DNA from: an uncultured Alistipes sp.
Lineage (GTDB): Bacteria; Bacteroidota; Bacteroidia; Bacteroidales; Rikenellaceae
Direction: 5' to 3'
DNA length: 64,000 nucleotides
Assembly: GCA_947573795.1 (NCBI GenBank)
Contig: CANPHE010000007.1
Coordinates: forward strand, 1-64,000
The position numbers and the translations under genes are program-made. The notes below the pieces were generated by a model that saw only the letters and a program-made list of their open reading frames with translations, searched no databases and was not told where the DNA came from. Positions 52,282 to 61,212 of the stretch are shown piece after piece (within the stretch, counting starts at the first letter, position 1; every line of letters begins with the position of its first letter).

Positions 52282-53511
52282 ATGTCGAATTTTCGTTTTT
52301 CTTCGATGCTTGTCGCGGCTTCGATCCTCCTTTGGGGATCGGCCGCGACTTCGTGTAGCGACGATTCCGACGAGGATCGGTCGCCTTATTCCGTGTCGTG
52401 GGACCCCGAGAAGACCGTGCATCCCGATCAGGAGGGAGCTGCCGTGCTGATCGTTACGGGGCGCACGGGAACCTCGTGGACGGCCGAGATCGTCTCGGGT
52501 GCCGAGTGGATATCGTTCGACCGGACCGCTCCCGGTTCGCAGACGATCAAGAGCGGAACGACGGGAACGTCGCTCGCGCAGCGCAACCAGTATGTCTATT
52601 ATTGGCCGAACGATACCCATGCCGAGCGGCATGCCGTGATCCGGTTTCTCTTTTCGGGGCAGGAGCCCGTGGACTTGGAGCTGACGCAGTACAGTACCTC
52701 GTCCGACGACGATGTGTACCAGTCGGGGCAATATCTGGCCTGGCCCGAAATCCCGGCGCAGGTGTTGAATGTCGATTATCTCTACGTCACGCACTTCGCC
52801 GATATGCGTTCGGGCGGGAGCGGTGCGACGCTGCGGGCCCGCAACTATACGATGTGCTTCGACCGTACGAAGTTCGCCGCCTGGTGGGTGGCCTATCCGC
52901 TGCACGCCTCCTATACGGGGTCGGGCCGGGTAGAGACCTGGGCCTACGATCCCAAGATCGCGGGCGAGTGGCAGGCCGATCTGTCGCGCAGCTATGTTTC
53001 GCCGACCTACGACCGGGGACACCAGATACCCAATGCCGACCGCAGCGGAAATACCGTCATGCAGGAGCAGACGTTCTATTTCTCGAACATGACGCCGCAG
53101 AATGCCGAGCTGAACCAACGCCCGTGGGCGGCCCTCGAGAAGGCTGCGCGCGACAACTGGATGTGCTCCGATACGCTCTATGTCGTGACCGGTGCCTGGT
53201 GGAGCCCGTCGGATCGTCTGACGACGCCCGACCGCAACGGCAAGCAGTGTCCCGTACCGACGAGCTATTTCAAGGTCTTCCTGCGCACGGTGCGGGGCAA
53301 TATCCGCCAGCAGGGCGACCGCTTGGGCGACTATCCGGCCTCGGACCTGAAGTCGATCGGATTCTGGGTCGACAACCGCAGCGGTCAGGGCACGGCGCGC
53401 GACTGGGTGCGCAGTGTCGCGGAGATCGAGCGCCTGACGGGCTTCGAATTCTTCCCGACGGTGGATGCCGCGGTCAAGACGCAACGGGATGCCGTCTCGT
53501 GGGGGCTGTAA
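52282..53511 (+). CDS. Secreted DNA/RNA non-specific endonuclease lipoprotein (NUC1 family)
   Basis: 409 aa. Lipobox-like SAATSC and a BACON-like N-terminal domain (residues 30-145), then a Serratia-type beta-beta-alpha-metal nuclease: active-site DRGH in SPTYDRGHQIPNADR, and metal Asn in FSNMTPQNAELNQRPW. It should degrade both DNA and RNA at the cell surface. It starts 2 nt after the BACON/DUF5689 lipoprotein gene and is followed by a C9 tract. Confidence 0.9.
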   Translation: MSNFRFSSMLVAASILLWGSAATSCSDDSDEDRSPYSVSWDPEKTVHPDQEGAAVLIVTGRTGTSWTAEIVSGAEWISFDRTAPGSQTIKSGTTGTSLAQRNQYVYYWPNDTHAERHAVIRFLFSGQEPVDLELTQYSTSSDDDVYQSGQYLAWPEIPAQVLNVDYLYVTHFADMRSGGSGATLRARNYTMCFDRTKFAAWWVAYPLHASYTGSGRVETWAYDPKIAGEWQADLSRSYVSPTYDRGHQIPNADRSGNTVMQEQTFYFSNMTPQNAELNQRPWAALEKAARDNWMCSDTLYVVTGAWWSPSDRLTTPDRNGKQCPVPTSYFKVFLRTVRGNIRQQGDRLGDYPASDLKSIGFWVDNRSGQGTARDWVRSVAEIERLTGFEFFPTVDAAVKTQRDAVSWGL

Positions 53512-53526
53512 ATTATGGCTCTTGAG

Positions 53527-53535
53527 CCCCCCCCC
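53527..53535 (+). repeat. C9 homopolymer between the two nuclease genes
   Basis: Nine C, 15 nt after the NUC1 stop and 61 nt before the EEP start, within GAGCC...GGCTC that can form a hairpin. Confidence 0.9.
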
Positions 53536-53596
53536 GCGGAGGCTCGAAACGCAACGAGGATCGCATTTTGCAGAGCAATATTAACAATACGATAGG

Positions 53597-54628
53597 ATGA
53601 AACGATGGTTTTTCGCGCTGTGCTGCGTGGTGTCGATGGCGGCCGGACTGGCACAGAAGCCCTACAAGGTGGCTTTCTACAACCTGGAAAATTTCTTCGA
53701 CACGATCGACGATCCGGACGTGCTGGACGAGGAGTTCCTGCCCTGTTCGCCCCGCGGGTGGAATACGGCCAAATATACGCGCAAGCTGGCCAATGTCGAA
53801 CGCGTGTTGTTCGATATCGCGGCTACGGACCGCATATTTCCGGCAGTCATCGGACTCTCGGAGGTCGAGAACCGCTCGGTGCTCGAAGATATCGTCGCGT
53901 CGCCCCGTCTGGCTGCGGCCGATTATCGCATCGTGCACTACGATTCGCCCGACGCCCGCGGGGTCGACGTGGCGTTCCTCTACCGTCCGGCGGTCTTCCA
54001 CTTGCAGGGGAGCCGTGCCGTGCGGACCGTCGTTCCGCAGTTGCCGAACTTCCGCACGCGCGATATCCTGACGATGTGGGGCACGATCGATTCGCTGCCG
54101 TTCTATTTCATGGTGGTGCACTGGCCTTCGCGACTGGGCGGTCGCGAAGCCTCGGAGTTCAAGCGCGTGGCCGTCGGCGAGCAGATGCGGCGTCTGGCCG
54201 ATTCGGTGCTTCGGGCCGATCCGGCGACGCGCGTCGTGGCGATGGGCGACTTCAACGACGATCCTTCGGACCGCAGCCTGACCGAAGGCCTCGGAGCCCG
54301 GGGCCGGGTGCGGGACCTTGCTCCCGGGGACTTCTTCAACCCCTTCGCCGCGATGCACCGGGCCGGGCTGGGAACGCTGGCCTACGGCGATCGGTGGAAC
54401 CTGTTCGACAACATCGTCGTCTCGGCGAACATGGTCGAAGACGCGGACGGCGGCATGCGGCTGGTGCAGGCCCCCGGATCGAAATACTACGGTGCGATCT
54501 TCCGCCGTCCCTATATGGTGCAGCAGGAGGGACAGTTCAAGGGATATCCCCTGCGGACGTATGTCGGCAATAATTTCCAGGGCGGGTTCAGCGACCACTT
54601 CCCGGTCTATATCTATTTCGCGCGTTGA
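53597..54628 (+). CDS. Secreted endonuclease/exonuclease/phosphatase (EEP) family protein
   Basis: 343 aa. Signal peptide (FFALCCVVSMAAGLAQ) without lipobox, then an EEP (DNase I-like) fold: VAFYNLENFFDTID, the catalytic Glu in GLSEVENRSVL, VVHWPSRLGG, AMGDFNDDPSDRS and the terminal GFSDHFPVYIYF with the catalytic His. Metal-dependent phosphodiesterase; DNA or oligonucleotides are likely given the neighbours, though EEP proteins also attack lipids and phosphates. Confidence 0.9.
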   Translation: MKRWFFALCCVVSMAAGLAQKPYKVAFYNLENFFDTIDDPDVLDEEFLPCSPRGWNTAKYTRKLANVERVLFDIAATDRIFPAVIGLSEVENRSVLEDIVASPRLAAADYRIVHYDSPDARGVDVAFLYRPAVFHLQGSRAVRTVVPQLPNFRTRDILTMWGTIDSLPFYFMVVHWPSRLGGREASEFKRVAVGEQMRRLADSVLRADPATRVVAMGDFNDDPSDRSLTEGLGARGRVRDLAPGDFFNPFAAMHRAGLGTLAYGDRWNLFDNIVVSANMVEDADGGMRLVQAPGSKYYGAIFRRPYMVQQEGQFKGYPLRTYVGNNFQGGFSDHFPVYIYFAR

Positions 54629-54659
54629 GGCGGACGTTTCCCAAAATCATCCATAATCC

Positions 54660-57416
54660 ATGAAAAGAATTTACCTTATTCTCTTGTTGGCGCTCCTCGC
54701 ACCTCCTCTGTTCGCCCAAAGCGGCGGCATCGAGGGCAGGGTCGTGTCGCGCGGGGGCCGCGTGCCGCTCGCGGGTGTGCGCGTCGAGTTGCAGCCGCTC
54801 GGGGCCTCCGTCGTTTCGGACGACGAGGGCCGCTTCCTGCTCGAGCATATTCCTGCGGGCGATTATGCGCTGCGCTTCGAGACCGCGGAGTTCGAGCCCC
54901 TGACCGTCGCCGTGCGCGTCGGCGCGACGCTGCGCGATATCCGCCAGGTCGTGCTGGTTCCCGACATGCCGCGCCAGACGCTCGACGATGCCGTCTTCGC
55001 GGAATTCGATACCGAGACGGCGGACGACGCCCAGTCGTTGCCCACTTCGCTCGCTGCATCGAAAGACGTCTTCGACAATATCGCGTCGTATAAATTCAGC
55101 GAGATGCGGTTCAACCTGCGCGGTTACGATTCGCAGTACCAGGATGTCTACATGAACGGTATTCCGCTCAACGATGCCGTGACGGGTTATACCCCCTGGT
55201 CGTTGTGGAGCGGTCTGAACGATGCGGTCCGCAATCAGGAGATCACGCGCGGACTCGGCGTCTCGGAAGTCGGACTGGGCGGCATCGGCGGCGTGACGAA
55301 TATCCTCACCGCTCCGTCGCAGATGCGCAAGGGGCTGCGGGTGAGCCTGGCCAACGGCAATGCGATGTACCGGTTTCGGGCGATGGCTACCTATGCTTCG
55401 GGATATCAGGACAACGGCTGGTCCTACGTCTTTTCGCTCTCGACGCGTCAGGGCGGCAACTCCTATGTCGATGGCGTATACTACAACGCCTACGGCTATT
55501 TCGGCGCCGTGGAGAAGCGTTTCGCCGACCGTCATCGCCTGACGCTGACGCTGCTCGGCGCCCCGACCGAGCGCGGCGCGCAGCAGGCTGCCACCGAGGA
55601 GGTCTACGACCTGGTGGGCAACCATTATTACAACCCCAACTGGGGCTGGCAGGACGGCAAGAAGCGAAACGCCCGTGTGCGCGACAGCCACGAACCGATC
55701 GTCGTGCTGAACTATACGTTCGACATTACGGAACGTTGGCGTCTGTCGCTGGCCACGTCGCTGCGTTTCGGACAGAACGGCTATTCGGCGCTGACGTGGC
55801 AGAACGGCCCCGATCCGCGTCCGGACTATTACCGCTACCTGCCGAGTTATTTCGCGGCGGACGGCGATCGCCGGGGCGCTGCGTGGCAGGCGGTCTACTG
55901 GCAAGCCAACTACCTCGATATCCGACACTTCGACTGGGACGGCATGTACGAGACCAACGGGATGCAGCACGATCCGATCGATGCTGCGACGTACGGCCCC
56001 GGGCGTCGTTCGAATTACATGGTCGAGGAGCGCCATACGGATCAGCTCGACTGGAATTTCGTAGCTTCGTTCGCGCATCGTTTCCGCAACGATTCGCGGC
56101 TCAACGGTGGTGTCGGGCTGCGCCGCAACCGGACCGCCTACTACTCCGAGGTCAAGGACCTGCTGGGCGGCGACTATTGGGCCGATATCGACAAATTCGC
56201 CGAGCGCGATTTCGGGTCGGACGTCACGGCCTACCAGAACAACCTGGATTACTACGAGAAGTACGGACATGCGCATGCCGCCCGGACGGGGGATAAGATC
56301 AGCTACAACTACTATGCGCATCTGATTCGTGCACGGGGATGGCTCTCCTATGCGTTCAACGTCGGCGGTCTGGCTGTCGCGCTGGGCGCCGAAGCGGGTT
56401 ATGCTTCTCTGTGGCGCGAGGGTCTGTGGCGCAAAGGTCTCTTCGCCGACAATTCGAAAGGCGATTCCAAGACACTGCGCTACTTCACCTATCGGGGGAA
56501 GATCAATCTCGCCTATCGATTCTCGGGGGCTCATGCCATCGAGGCCAATGCCGTGTGGATGCAGGAGGCGCCTCGGTTCCAGGCGGCGTTCGTTTCGCCC
56601 CGCACACGCAACACCACGACGCCGGGTATCGATGCCGAGCGGGTGCTGGGCGTCGATCTCTCCTACGATTTGCGCATCGGCGATGCGAAATTCCGCGTTT
56701 CGGGGTATTATACGCGTATTTACGACCAGTCGAAGGTCATTTCCTATTACGACGACGTGGCGGCGACCTATACGAACTTCGTCATGACGGGCGTGGACAA
56801 ACTCCATTTCGGTCTGGAAGCGGCGCTTTCGGTGCCCCTCTACCGGGGGCTGACGTTGAACGGGGCCGTAAGCTGGGGACAGTATACCTACGATTCGAAC
56901 CCCGAGTATCTCCAGACGCAGGACAACAGCGGCGACATCATCTCCGCCGGGCGTGTCTACTGGAAGGACCTGCGGGTGGAGAGTACGCCGCAGACGGCCG
57001 TCAACGTCGGGTTGTCCTACCGCACGCGCAACAATATTTTCCTCTCGGCCGATTTCAACTATTACAACAACATGTACCTTTCGATGAGCCCCGTTTACCG
57101 CACGGACGCCGTGATTACGAGTGGCATGGCTGCCGAGGATGTCGCACGGCTGCGGCGTCAGGAGAAATTCGCTGCGGCGCATACGCTCAACGCCAGCGTG
57201 GGCAAGAACTGGTATATCCGTCGTCTCTATACGTTGGGTTTCAGCCTCGAAGTGAAGAACATCCTGAATGACCAGGACATCCGTACGGGCGGTTACGAAC
57301 AGACGCGTCTGCGGAAAAACAACGAGACGACCGTTACCTCGTACGAACCGTTCGACGCCAAATATTTCTACCTGTTCGGTACGACCTATTATCTGAATCT
57401 TTATTTCCGTTTCTGA
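54660..57416 (+). CDS. TonB-dependent receptor of the nuclease locus
   Basis: 918 aa. Signal peptide (LILLLALLAPPLFAQ), carboxypeptidase-regulatory-like domain at residues 24-103 (GIEGRVVSRGGRVPLAGVRV), plug (FNLRGYDSQYQDVYMNGIPL) and a 22-strand barrel ending FYLFGTTYYLNLYFRF. It should import the product of the surface nucleases, using the TonB-ExbBD system, into the periplasm. No SusD is present; the flanking DUF5689 lipoproteins may take its place. Gap of 31 nt from the EEP gene. Confidence 0.93.
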   Translation: MKRIYLILLLALLAPPLFAQSGGIEGRVVSRGGRVPLAGVRVELQPLGASVVSDDEGRFLLEHIPAGDYALRFETAEFEPLTVAVRVGATLRDIRQVVLVPDMPRQTLDDAVFAEFDTETADDAQSLPTSLAASKDVFDNIASYKFSEMRFNLRGYDSQYQDVYMNGIPLNDAVTGYTPWSLWSGLNDAVRNQEITRGLGVSEVGLGGIGGVTNILTAPSQMRKGLRVSLANGNAMYRFRAMATYASGYQDNGWSYVFSLSTRQGGNSYVDGVYYNAYGYFGAVEKRFADRHRLTLTLLGAPTERGAQQAATEEVYDLVGNHYYNPNWGWQDGKKRNARVRDSHEPIVVLNYTFDITERWRLSLATSLRFGQNGYSALTWQNGPDPRPDYYRYLPSYFAADGDRRGAAWQAVYWQANYLDIRHFDWDGMYETNGMQHDPIDAATYGPGRRSNYMVEERHTDQLDWNFVASFAHRFRNDSRLNGGVGLRRNRTAYYSEVKDLLGGDYWADIDKFAERDFGSDVTAYQNNLDYYEKYGHAHAARTGDKISYNYYAHLIRARGWLSYAFNVGGLAVALGAEAGYASLWREGLWRKGLFADNSKGDSKTLRYFTYRGKINLAYRFSGAHAIEANAVWMQEAPRFQAAFVSPRTRNTTTPGIDAERVLGVDLSYDLRIGDAKFRVSGYYTRIYDQSKVISYYDDVAATYTNFVMTGVDKLHFGLEAALSVPLYRGLTLNGAVSWGQYTYDSNPEYLQTQDNSGDIISAGRVYWKDLRVESTPQTAVNVGLSYRTRNNIFLSADFNYYNNMYLSMSPVYRTDAVITSGMAAEDVARLRRQEKFAAAHTLNASVGKNWYIRRLYTLGFSLEVKNILNDQDIRTGGYEQTRLRKNNETTVTSYEPFDAKYFYLFGTTYYLNLYFRF

Positions 57417-57443
57417 CGGCGAAGCGGAAAAAACATGCGCATT

Positions 57444-58469
57444 ATGAAAAGAATCTTTCAATGCTTTGCGGTCGCCGTGCTGCTGCTCTCGGCGGGATGC
57501 TATAACGATTACGACGCTCCGGGACCGGGACGGGTCTATACCGACGCCGATTTCGAGGCCGAGGGGCTGACCTATATTCCCATTCGCGAGGTCAAGGCCC
57601 GTTTCCGGGCGGCCAATCCGGGGATGAACGACGGTTCGGTCGCCTCGTGGCCGATCGAAGAACCGCTCTATACGCGCGGCAAGGTCGTGTCGAGCGACCG
57701 GGCCGGGAATATCTACAAATCGCTCTACATCTACGATGCGGGGAGCGGCTCGGCCATCGAGCTGAAGCTCACGTCGGGCAACTATTTGTTCCATCCCGTC
57801 GGACAGATCGTCTACGTGAAGTTGCAGGGGCTCGTCGTCGGGAACTACCGGGGGATGCTGAGTATCGGTTCGGCATCGGGTTCGGCGGCCTACTCGAACG
57901 ACAATATCGAGAGCTCGGTCGTGCGTGCGGAGCATATTTTCCGGGGCGAGCAGCAGGCGATGCTGCCTTCGGACACGCTCGTCGTCACGCCGCAGAATTA
58001 TAGGACGGTCCTTTCGGACGACGATCTGGGACGGCTGGTCCGTTTCGAAGGGTTGTACAGCCGTTTCGGAAAGGCGCAGTGGGGCTATCAAAACCTTTTT
58101 CCCAACTATTTCGCCAATTCGACCTCGTACGATGCGACCTCTCCCGGATGGGAGGATATCGACGAGTGGGCTACCTGGGCCGCTTTCCGGCGCGAACCTT
58201 TCCCGGGCGGCGAAGGGTTCGTGGATACCTATTTTTACGGCTCGGCGTGGTTCACCTACGGCGATCTTTCGGGCAGCTACGGGCGATACACCCCCGGAAA
58301 CTATGTCGTCCGAACGAGCGGTTACAGCTCGTTCCGCGACGAACGCATTCCGACCGACGGCACGCAGGTCGACCTTACGGCGATCTATACCAAATTCACC
58401 AACGGTTCCGGCGGCAATGTCTCCTATCAGCTGACATTGTGCAGCGCAAGAGACGTCGAGGTGAAATGA
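57444..58469 (+). CDS. DUF5689 surface lipoprotein
   Basis: 341 aa from ATG 57444 (344 from 57435). Lipobox LLSAGC followed by DUF5689: PLYTRGKVVSSDRAGNIYKS, LYIYDAGSGSAIELKL, QIVYVKLQGLVVGNYRG, an OB-fold-type domain, and a C-terminal region ending LTLCSARDVEVK. It lies 27 nt after the receptor gene and probably forms the surface partner of that receptor. Ligand inferred from the two nucleases in the locus, not shown. Confidence 0.85.
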   Translation: MKRIFQCFAVAVLLLSAGCYNDYDAPGPGRVYTDADFEAEGLTYIPIREVKARFRAANPGMNDGSVASWPIEEPLYTRGKVVSSDRAGNIYKSLYIYDAGSGSAIELKLTSGNYLFHPVGQIVYVKLQGLVVGNYRGMLSIGSASGSAAYSNDNIESSVVRAEHIFRGEQQAMLPSDTLVVTPQNYRTVLSDDDLGRLVRFEGLYSRFGKAQWGYQNLFPNYFANSTSYDATSPGWEDIDEWATWAAFRREPFPGGEGFVDTYFYGSAWFTYGDLSGSYGRYTPGNYVVRTSGYSSFRDERIPTDGTQVDLTAIYTKFTNGSGGNVSYQLTLCSARDVEVK

Positions 58470-58471
58470 CA

Positions 58472-58500
58472 GAAGCGGCGGCCCGAAAGGCCGCCGCTTC
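58472..58500. terminator. Hairpin between convergent DUF5689 and LtaS-type genes
   Basis: GAAGCGGCGGCC-CGAAA-GGCCGCCGCTTC; no T-tract on either side. Confidence 0.65.
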
Positions 58501-58503
58501 GCG

Positions 58504-60561
58504 TTATCGTTCGTTCCACTTGCAGGAGGTCTGGTAATAGTAGACCGCCCGGTCGATCTGCCCCCCCCCGCATACGTCCAGCGGTTCGAGGTTGTGGGGG
58601 TCTTCGTCGGTCGGTACGACGCGATATTGTTCGACTTGCCGCACGGGCGAGAGCACCGTGAAGATGTCGCCTTCCAGATAGCCAAGGTCCTGATAGGTGG
58701 CGATGAAGGCGCGGTTTTCGTAGCCGGGCTCGAAGACGCTGCGGCCGAAGAAATGGGATTCGTATTCGAGGCCCAGGAGCGACAGCAGGGTAGGCATCAG
58801 GTCGATCTGCGAGACGGTGCCTTCGATGCGCTGGGGTTCTACGAAGCCCGGGGCGTAAATCAGCGCCGGGATGTGGTATTTGCGCAGCGGAATCTCCGTG
58901 CGTCCGGCGCTCGAAGCGCAGTGGTCGGCCGTGATGAGGAAGATCGTATCGTCGAACCAGGCGTGTTGCGAGGCTTCGGCGAAGAACTGTCCGAGGGCGT
59001 AATCGGTGTACATCACGCCGCCGTTGCGCGATTTGGCGTCGTGCGGGATGGAGATTTTCCCGGCGGGGTAGGTGAACGGACGGTGGTTGCTGACCGTCAT
59101 GACATGGGCGAAGAAGGGGGCTTCTCCCGCAGCCTGTTCGTCGAGCGTGCGGATCACCTTGCGGTAGGCGTCCTCGTCGCAGACGCCCCAGATGTTGGCG
59201 AACGTGATCTCCTCGGGAGCGTATTGCCGCTGGTCCACGATGTCGTAGCCGTTGCCCGAGAAGAAGGTTTCCATGTTGTCGAAATAGCTGTTGCCGCCGT
59301 AGAAATAGGTCACGCGATAGCCTTTGTCGCGCAGAACGGCCCCCGTAGAGTGCATGCCGCCGTTGTTGCGCCGTTTGATGATGCTCTGACCCGGGCAGGG
59401 CGGCAGCGAGAGCGTCACGGCCTCCAGCCCGCGCACGGTGCGGTTGCCGGTGGCGTAGACCCGTTCGAAGGCCAGGCTGCGGTCGTAGAGCGAATCGAGC
59501 GTCGGCGTGAGATGCTGCGTATTGCCGAAATGCTCCAGGAACGAGGCGCTCATGCTCTCGATCGTGATGAGCACGATGTTGCGGCGGCGCTCGGTGCTGT
59601 CGGGGCGGACGATGCGGCGGTTCTCCGCTTCGCTGCCGTAGGTGCGGTGGATGAAGGCTTCGGCCTCATCGGCGGGGCGTGTAATGTAAAAACGGTCGTA
59701 GCTCAGTTCGTTCTTGACGAAAGCGTCGTAGAGCTTATAGAGTCCGTTGGCCTGCAATTCGTTGACGTAGACGTTCGGACTGTTTTGGAACCGGGTGTCG
59801 AATTGCAGCAGCGCGATGCTCGCGGCGAAGGCTGCGAGGTAGAGGGGCGCTGCGACGGCTTTCCACCGCCAGCCGATCCAGGCGTCCGTGGAGCGCAGTT
59901 CCTTGCGGAATCCGTACCAGAGGATCGCCAGCGTGACGATGAGGATCGCGGCCGCCATCGGCAACACGGGGTAGGACTCCATGATGTTGCCCACGACCTC
60001 GTTGGTGTAGATCAGGTAGTCCACGGCGATGAAGTTGTAGCGCACGCCGAATTCGTTCCAGAAAAGGTATTCGCTCACGCCGTTGAAGACGATGGCTCCG
60101 ACGTAGAGGGCGAGGATCACCGTGAACCAGATGCAGGTCCACGTGCTGCGCATTCCGGGGCGCAGCAGACGCAGGGCGAAGCTCGCGGCCCAGTAGCCCA
60201 GCACGCTCGCAGCGATGGTCGGGACGACGCTGCCGTACTCGTCGAAGATCGTGTTGCAGAAGGCGACGTAGCAGAATGCCGCGACGAGCACGCCGAGAAT
60301 CGCATAGCCCCACGGTTTGCGGTACTTCCGTTCCGAGACGCTCATTAGGAAGAGCCACAGGAAGAGGAATCCGATGGTCGCGGCGCAAAGATCGTTCACG
60401 GCGCCCAGCAGGAATATGCGGCACCATTCGCCCAATGAGAATCCGAGTTCGGTGGTCTGTTCGTTGAACGGCAATACGATGCGCAGAATGGCGCCGACGG
60501 CGAGCGTCAGCGCAACCAGTTTGAGGTAGAGACTGCCGAGCAGTCCGAGGCTTTTTCGCAT
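58504..60561 (-). CDS. LtaS-family sulfatase/phosphoglycerol transferase
   Basis: 685 aa. Five N-terminal membrane helices (residues about 10-240) and a large extracytoplasmic alkaline-phosphatase-fold domain: IVLITIESMSASFLEHFG, the catalytic Thr in GNRTVRGLEAV, HVMTVSNHRPF and FLITADHCASS. Family members move phosphoglycerol or phosphoethanolamine groups onto envelope polymers. A G9 tract (TGC GGG GGG GGG CAG) sits 18 codons before the stop; slippage would alter only the C-terminal tail. -7 box TAACTTTG upstream. Confidence 0.92.
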   Translation of the reverse strand: MRKSLGLLGSLYLKLVALTLAVGAILRIVLPFNEQTTELGFSLGEWCRIFLLGAVNDLCAATIGFLFLWLFLMSVSERKYRKPWGYAILGVLVAAFCYVAFCNTIFDEYGSVVPTIAASVLGYWAASFALRLLRPGMRSTWTCIWFTVILALYVGAIVFNGVSEYLFWNEFGVRYNFIAVDYLIYTNEVVGNIMESYPVLPMAAAILIVTLAILWYGFRKELRSTDAWIGWRWKAVAAPLYLAAFAASIALLQFDTRFQNSPNVYVNELQANGLYKLYDAFVKNELSYDRFYITRPADEAEAFIHRTYGSEAENRRIVRPDSTERRRNIVLITIESMSASFLEHFGNTQHLTPTLDSLYDRSLAFERVYATGNRTVRGLEAVTLSLPPCPGQSIIKRRNNGGMHSTGAVLRDKGYRVTYFYGGNSYFDNMETFFSGNGYDIVDQRQYAPEEITFANIWGVCDEDAYRKVIRTLDEQAAGEAPFFAHVMTVSNHRPFTYPAGKISIPHDAKSRNGGVMYTDYALGQFFAEASQHAWFDDTIFLITADHCASSAGRTEIPLRKYHIPALIYAPGFVEPQRIEGTVSQIDLMPTLLSLLGLEYESHFFGRSVFEPGYENRAFIATYQDLGYLEGDIFTVLSPVRQVEQYRVVPTDEDPHNLEPLDVCGGGQIDRAVYYYQTSCKWNER
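58561..58569 (-). repeat. G9 homopolymer inside the 3' end of the LtaS-type gene
   Basis: Nine C on the plus strand, in frame as three Gly codons. Third of the three such tracts noticed in the window. Confidence 0.9.
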
Positions 60562-60761
60562 GGCAGAAATGTCTGATATCGTTGCAAAGTTAATTATTTC
60601 GGTGGGAATATGCGCCTGTCGAGGGGCGAATTCGTTTTAAAAGCGGGGAAATGGCTTCGGCGGTAGGGGCCGAACCCAACAAATCTTTGCGCTGGAGAGG
60701 CTGCGGCGCGCGATCGTACGAGCCGGGCGCAAGTTGTGTCCGCGAAACCGATCGGCTTTTG

Positions 60762-61211
60762 CTACCTGCTGATCCGCAGATGCCACATGATGCGCAACAA
60801 CTGTCGCCGCACCCACTCCGGAACGGCGAGCCACAGCCGCGACTGAATCCGCCAGCGGCGCGAGGCGCAGTCGACGATCCGCCCCGAAGGCCGCACGACG
60901 CAAACCATGCGGGCCACGATATCGTCCGACGTGCACTGTTCGCGCAGGCGGTAGTTGCCGTCGCCGGCCAGGAGAAAATGCGCTCCGTCGCGTCGGAGTA
61001 TCCGGTGGAGGATATGTTGTCCCCGGTAGCGGAACAGCACTACGTCGCCCGGGCGGAGCCGGCGGACGTCGCATCGCCGCAGCACGACCGTATCCCGCTC
61101 CTGGCGCAGCAGCGGGCGCATGCTGTGCCCCTTCATGCGGATACGCACGTCTTCGCCTTCGGTCAAAACCTGTTCGACCTGTTCGAAAAACAGTCGGTTG
61201 GGCAGCAGCAT
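60762..61211 (-). CDS. S24/S26-like peptidase (signal-peptidase fold)
   Basis: 149 aa. Core motifs MKGHSMRPLLRQERDTVVL (catalytic Ser in GHSM), LRPGDVVLFRYRG and ILHRILRRDGAHFLLAGDGN; the dyad Lys of bacterial SPase I is replaced by the His of LHRIL, as in SipW-type enzymes. No N-terminal transmembrane helix, so it is probably not a conventional leader peptidase. It starts 1 nt after the HprK-like gene. Likely a maturation protease of the cassette. Confidence 0.8.
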   Translation of the reverse strand: MLLPNRLFFEQVEQVLTEGEDVRIRMKGHSMRPLLRQERDTVVLRRCDVRRLRPGDVVLFRYRGQHILHRILRRDGAHFLLAGDGNYRLREQCTSDDIVARMVCVVRPSGRIVDCASRRWRIQSRLWLAVPEWVRRQLLRIMWHLRISR

Positions 61212-61212
61212 C

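Noticed and set aside
54588-58685. 1365-aa minus-strand ORF opposite the TonB receptor region
   Set aside because: It spans four genes with clear domains on the other strand and is Arg/Ile/Val-rich without any motif. The codon pattern follows the plus-strand genes.
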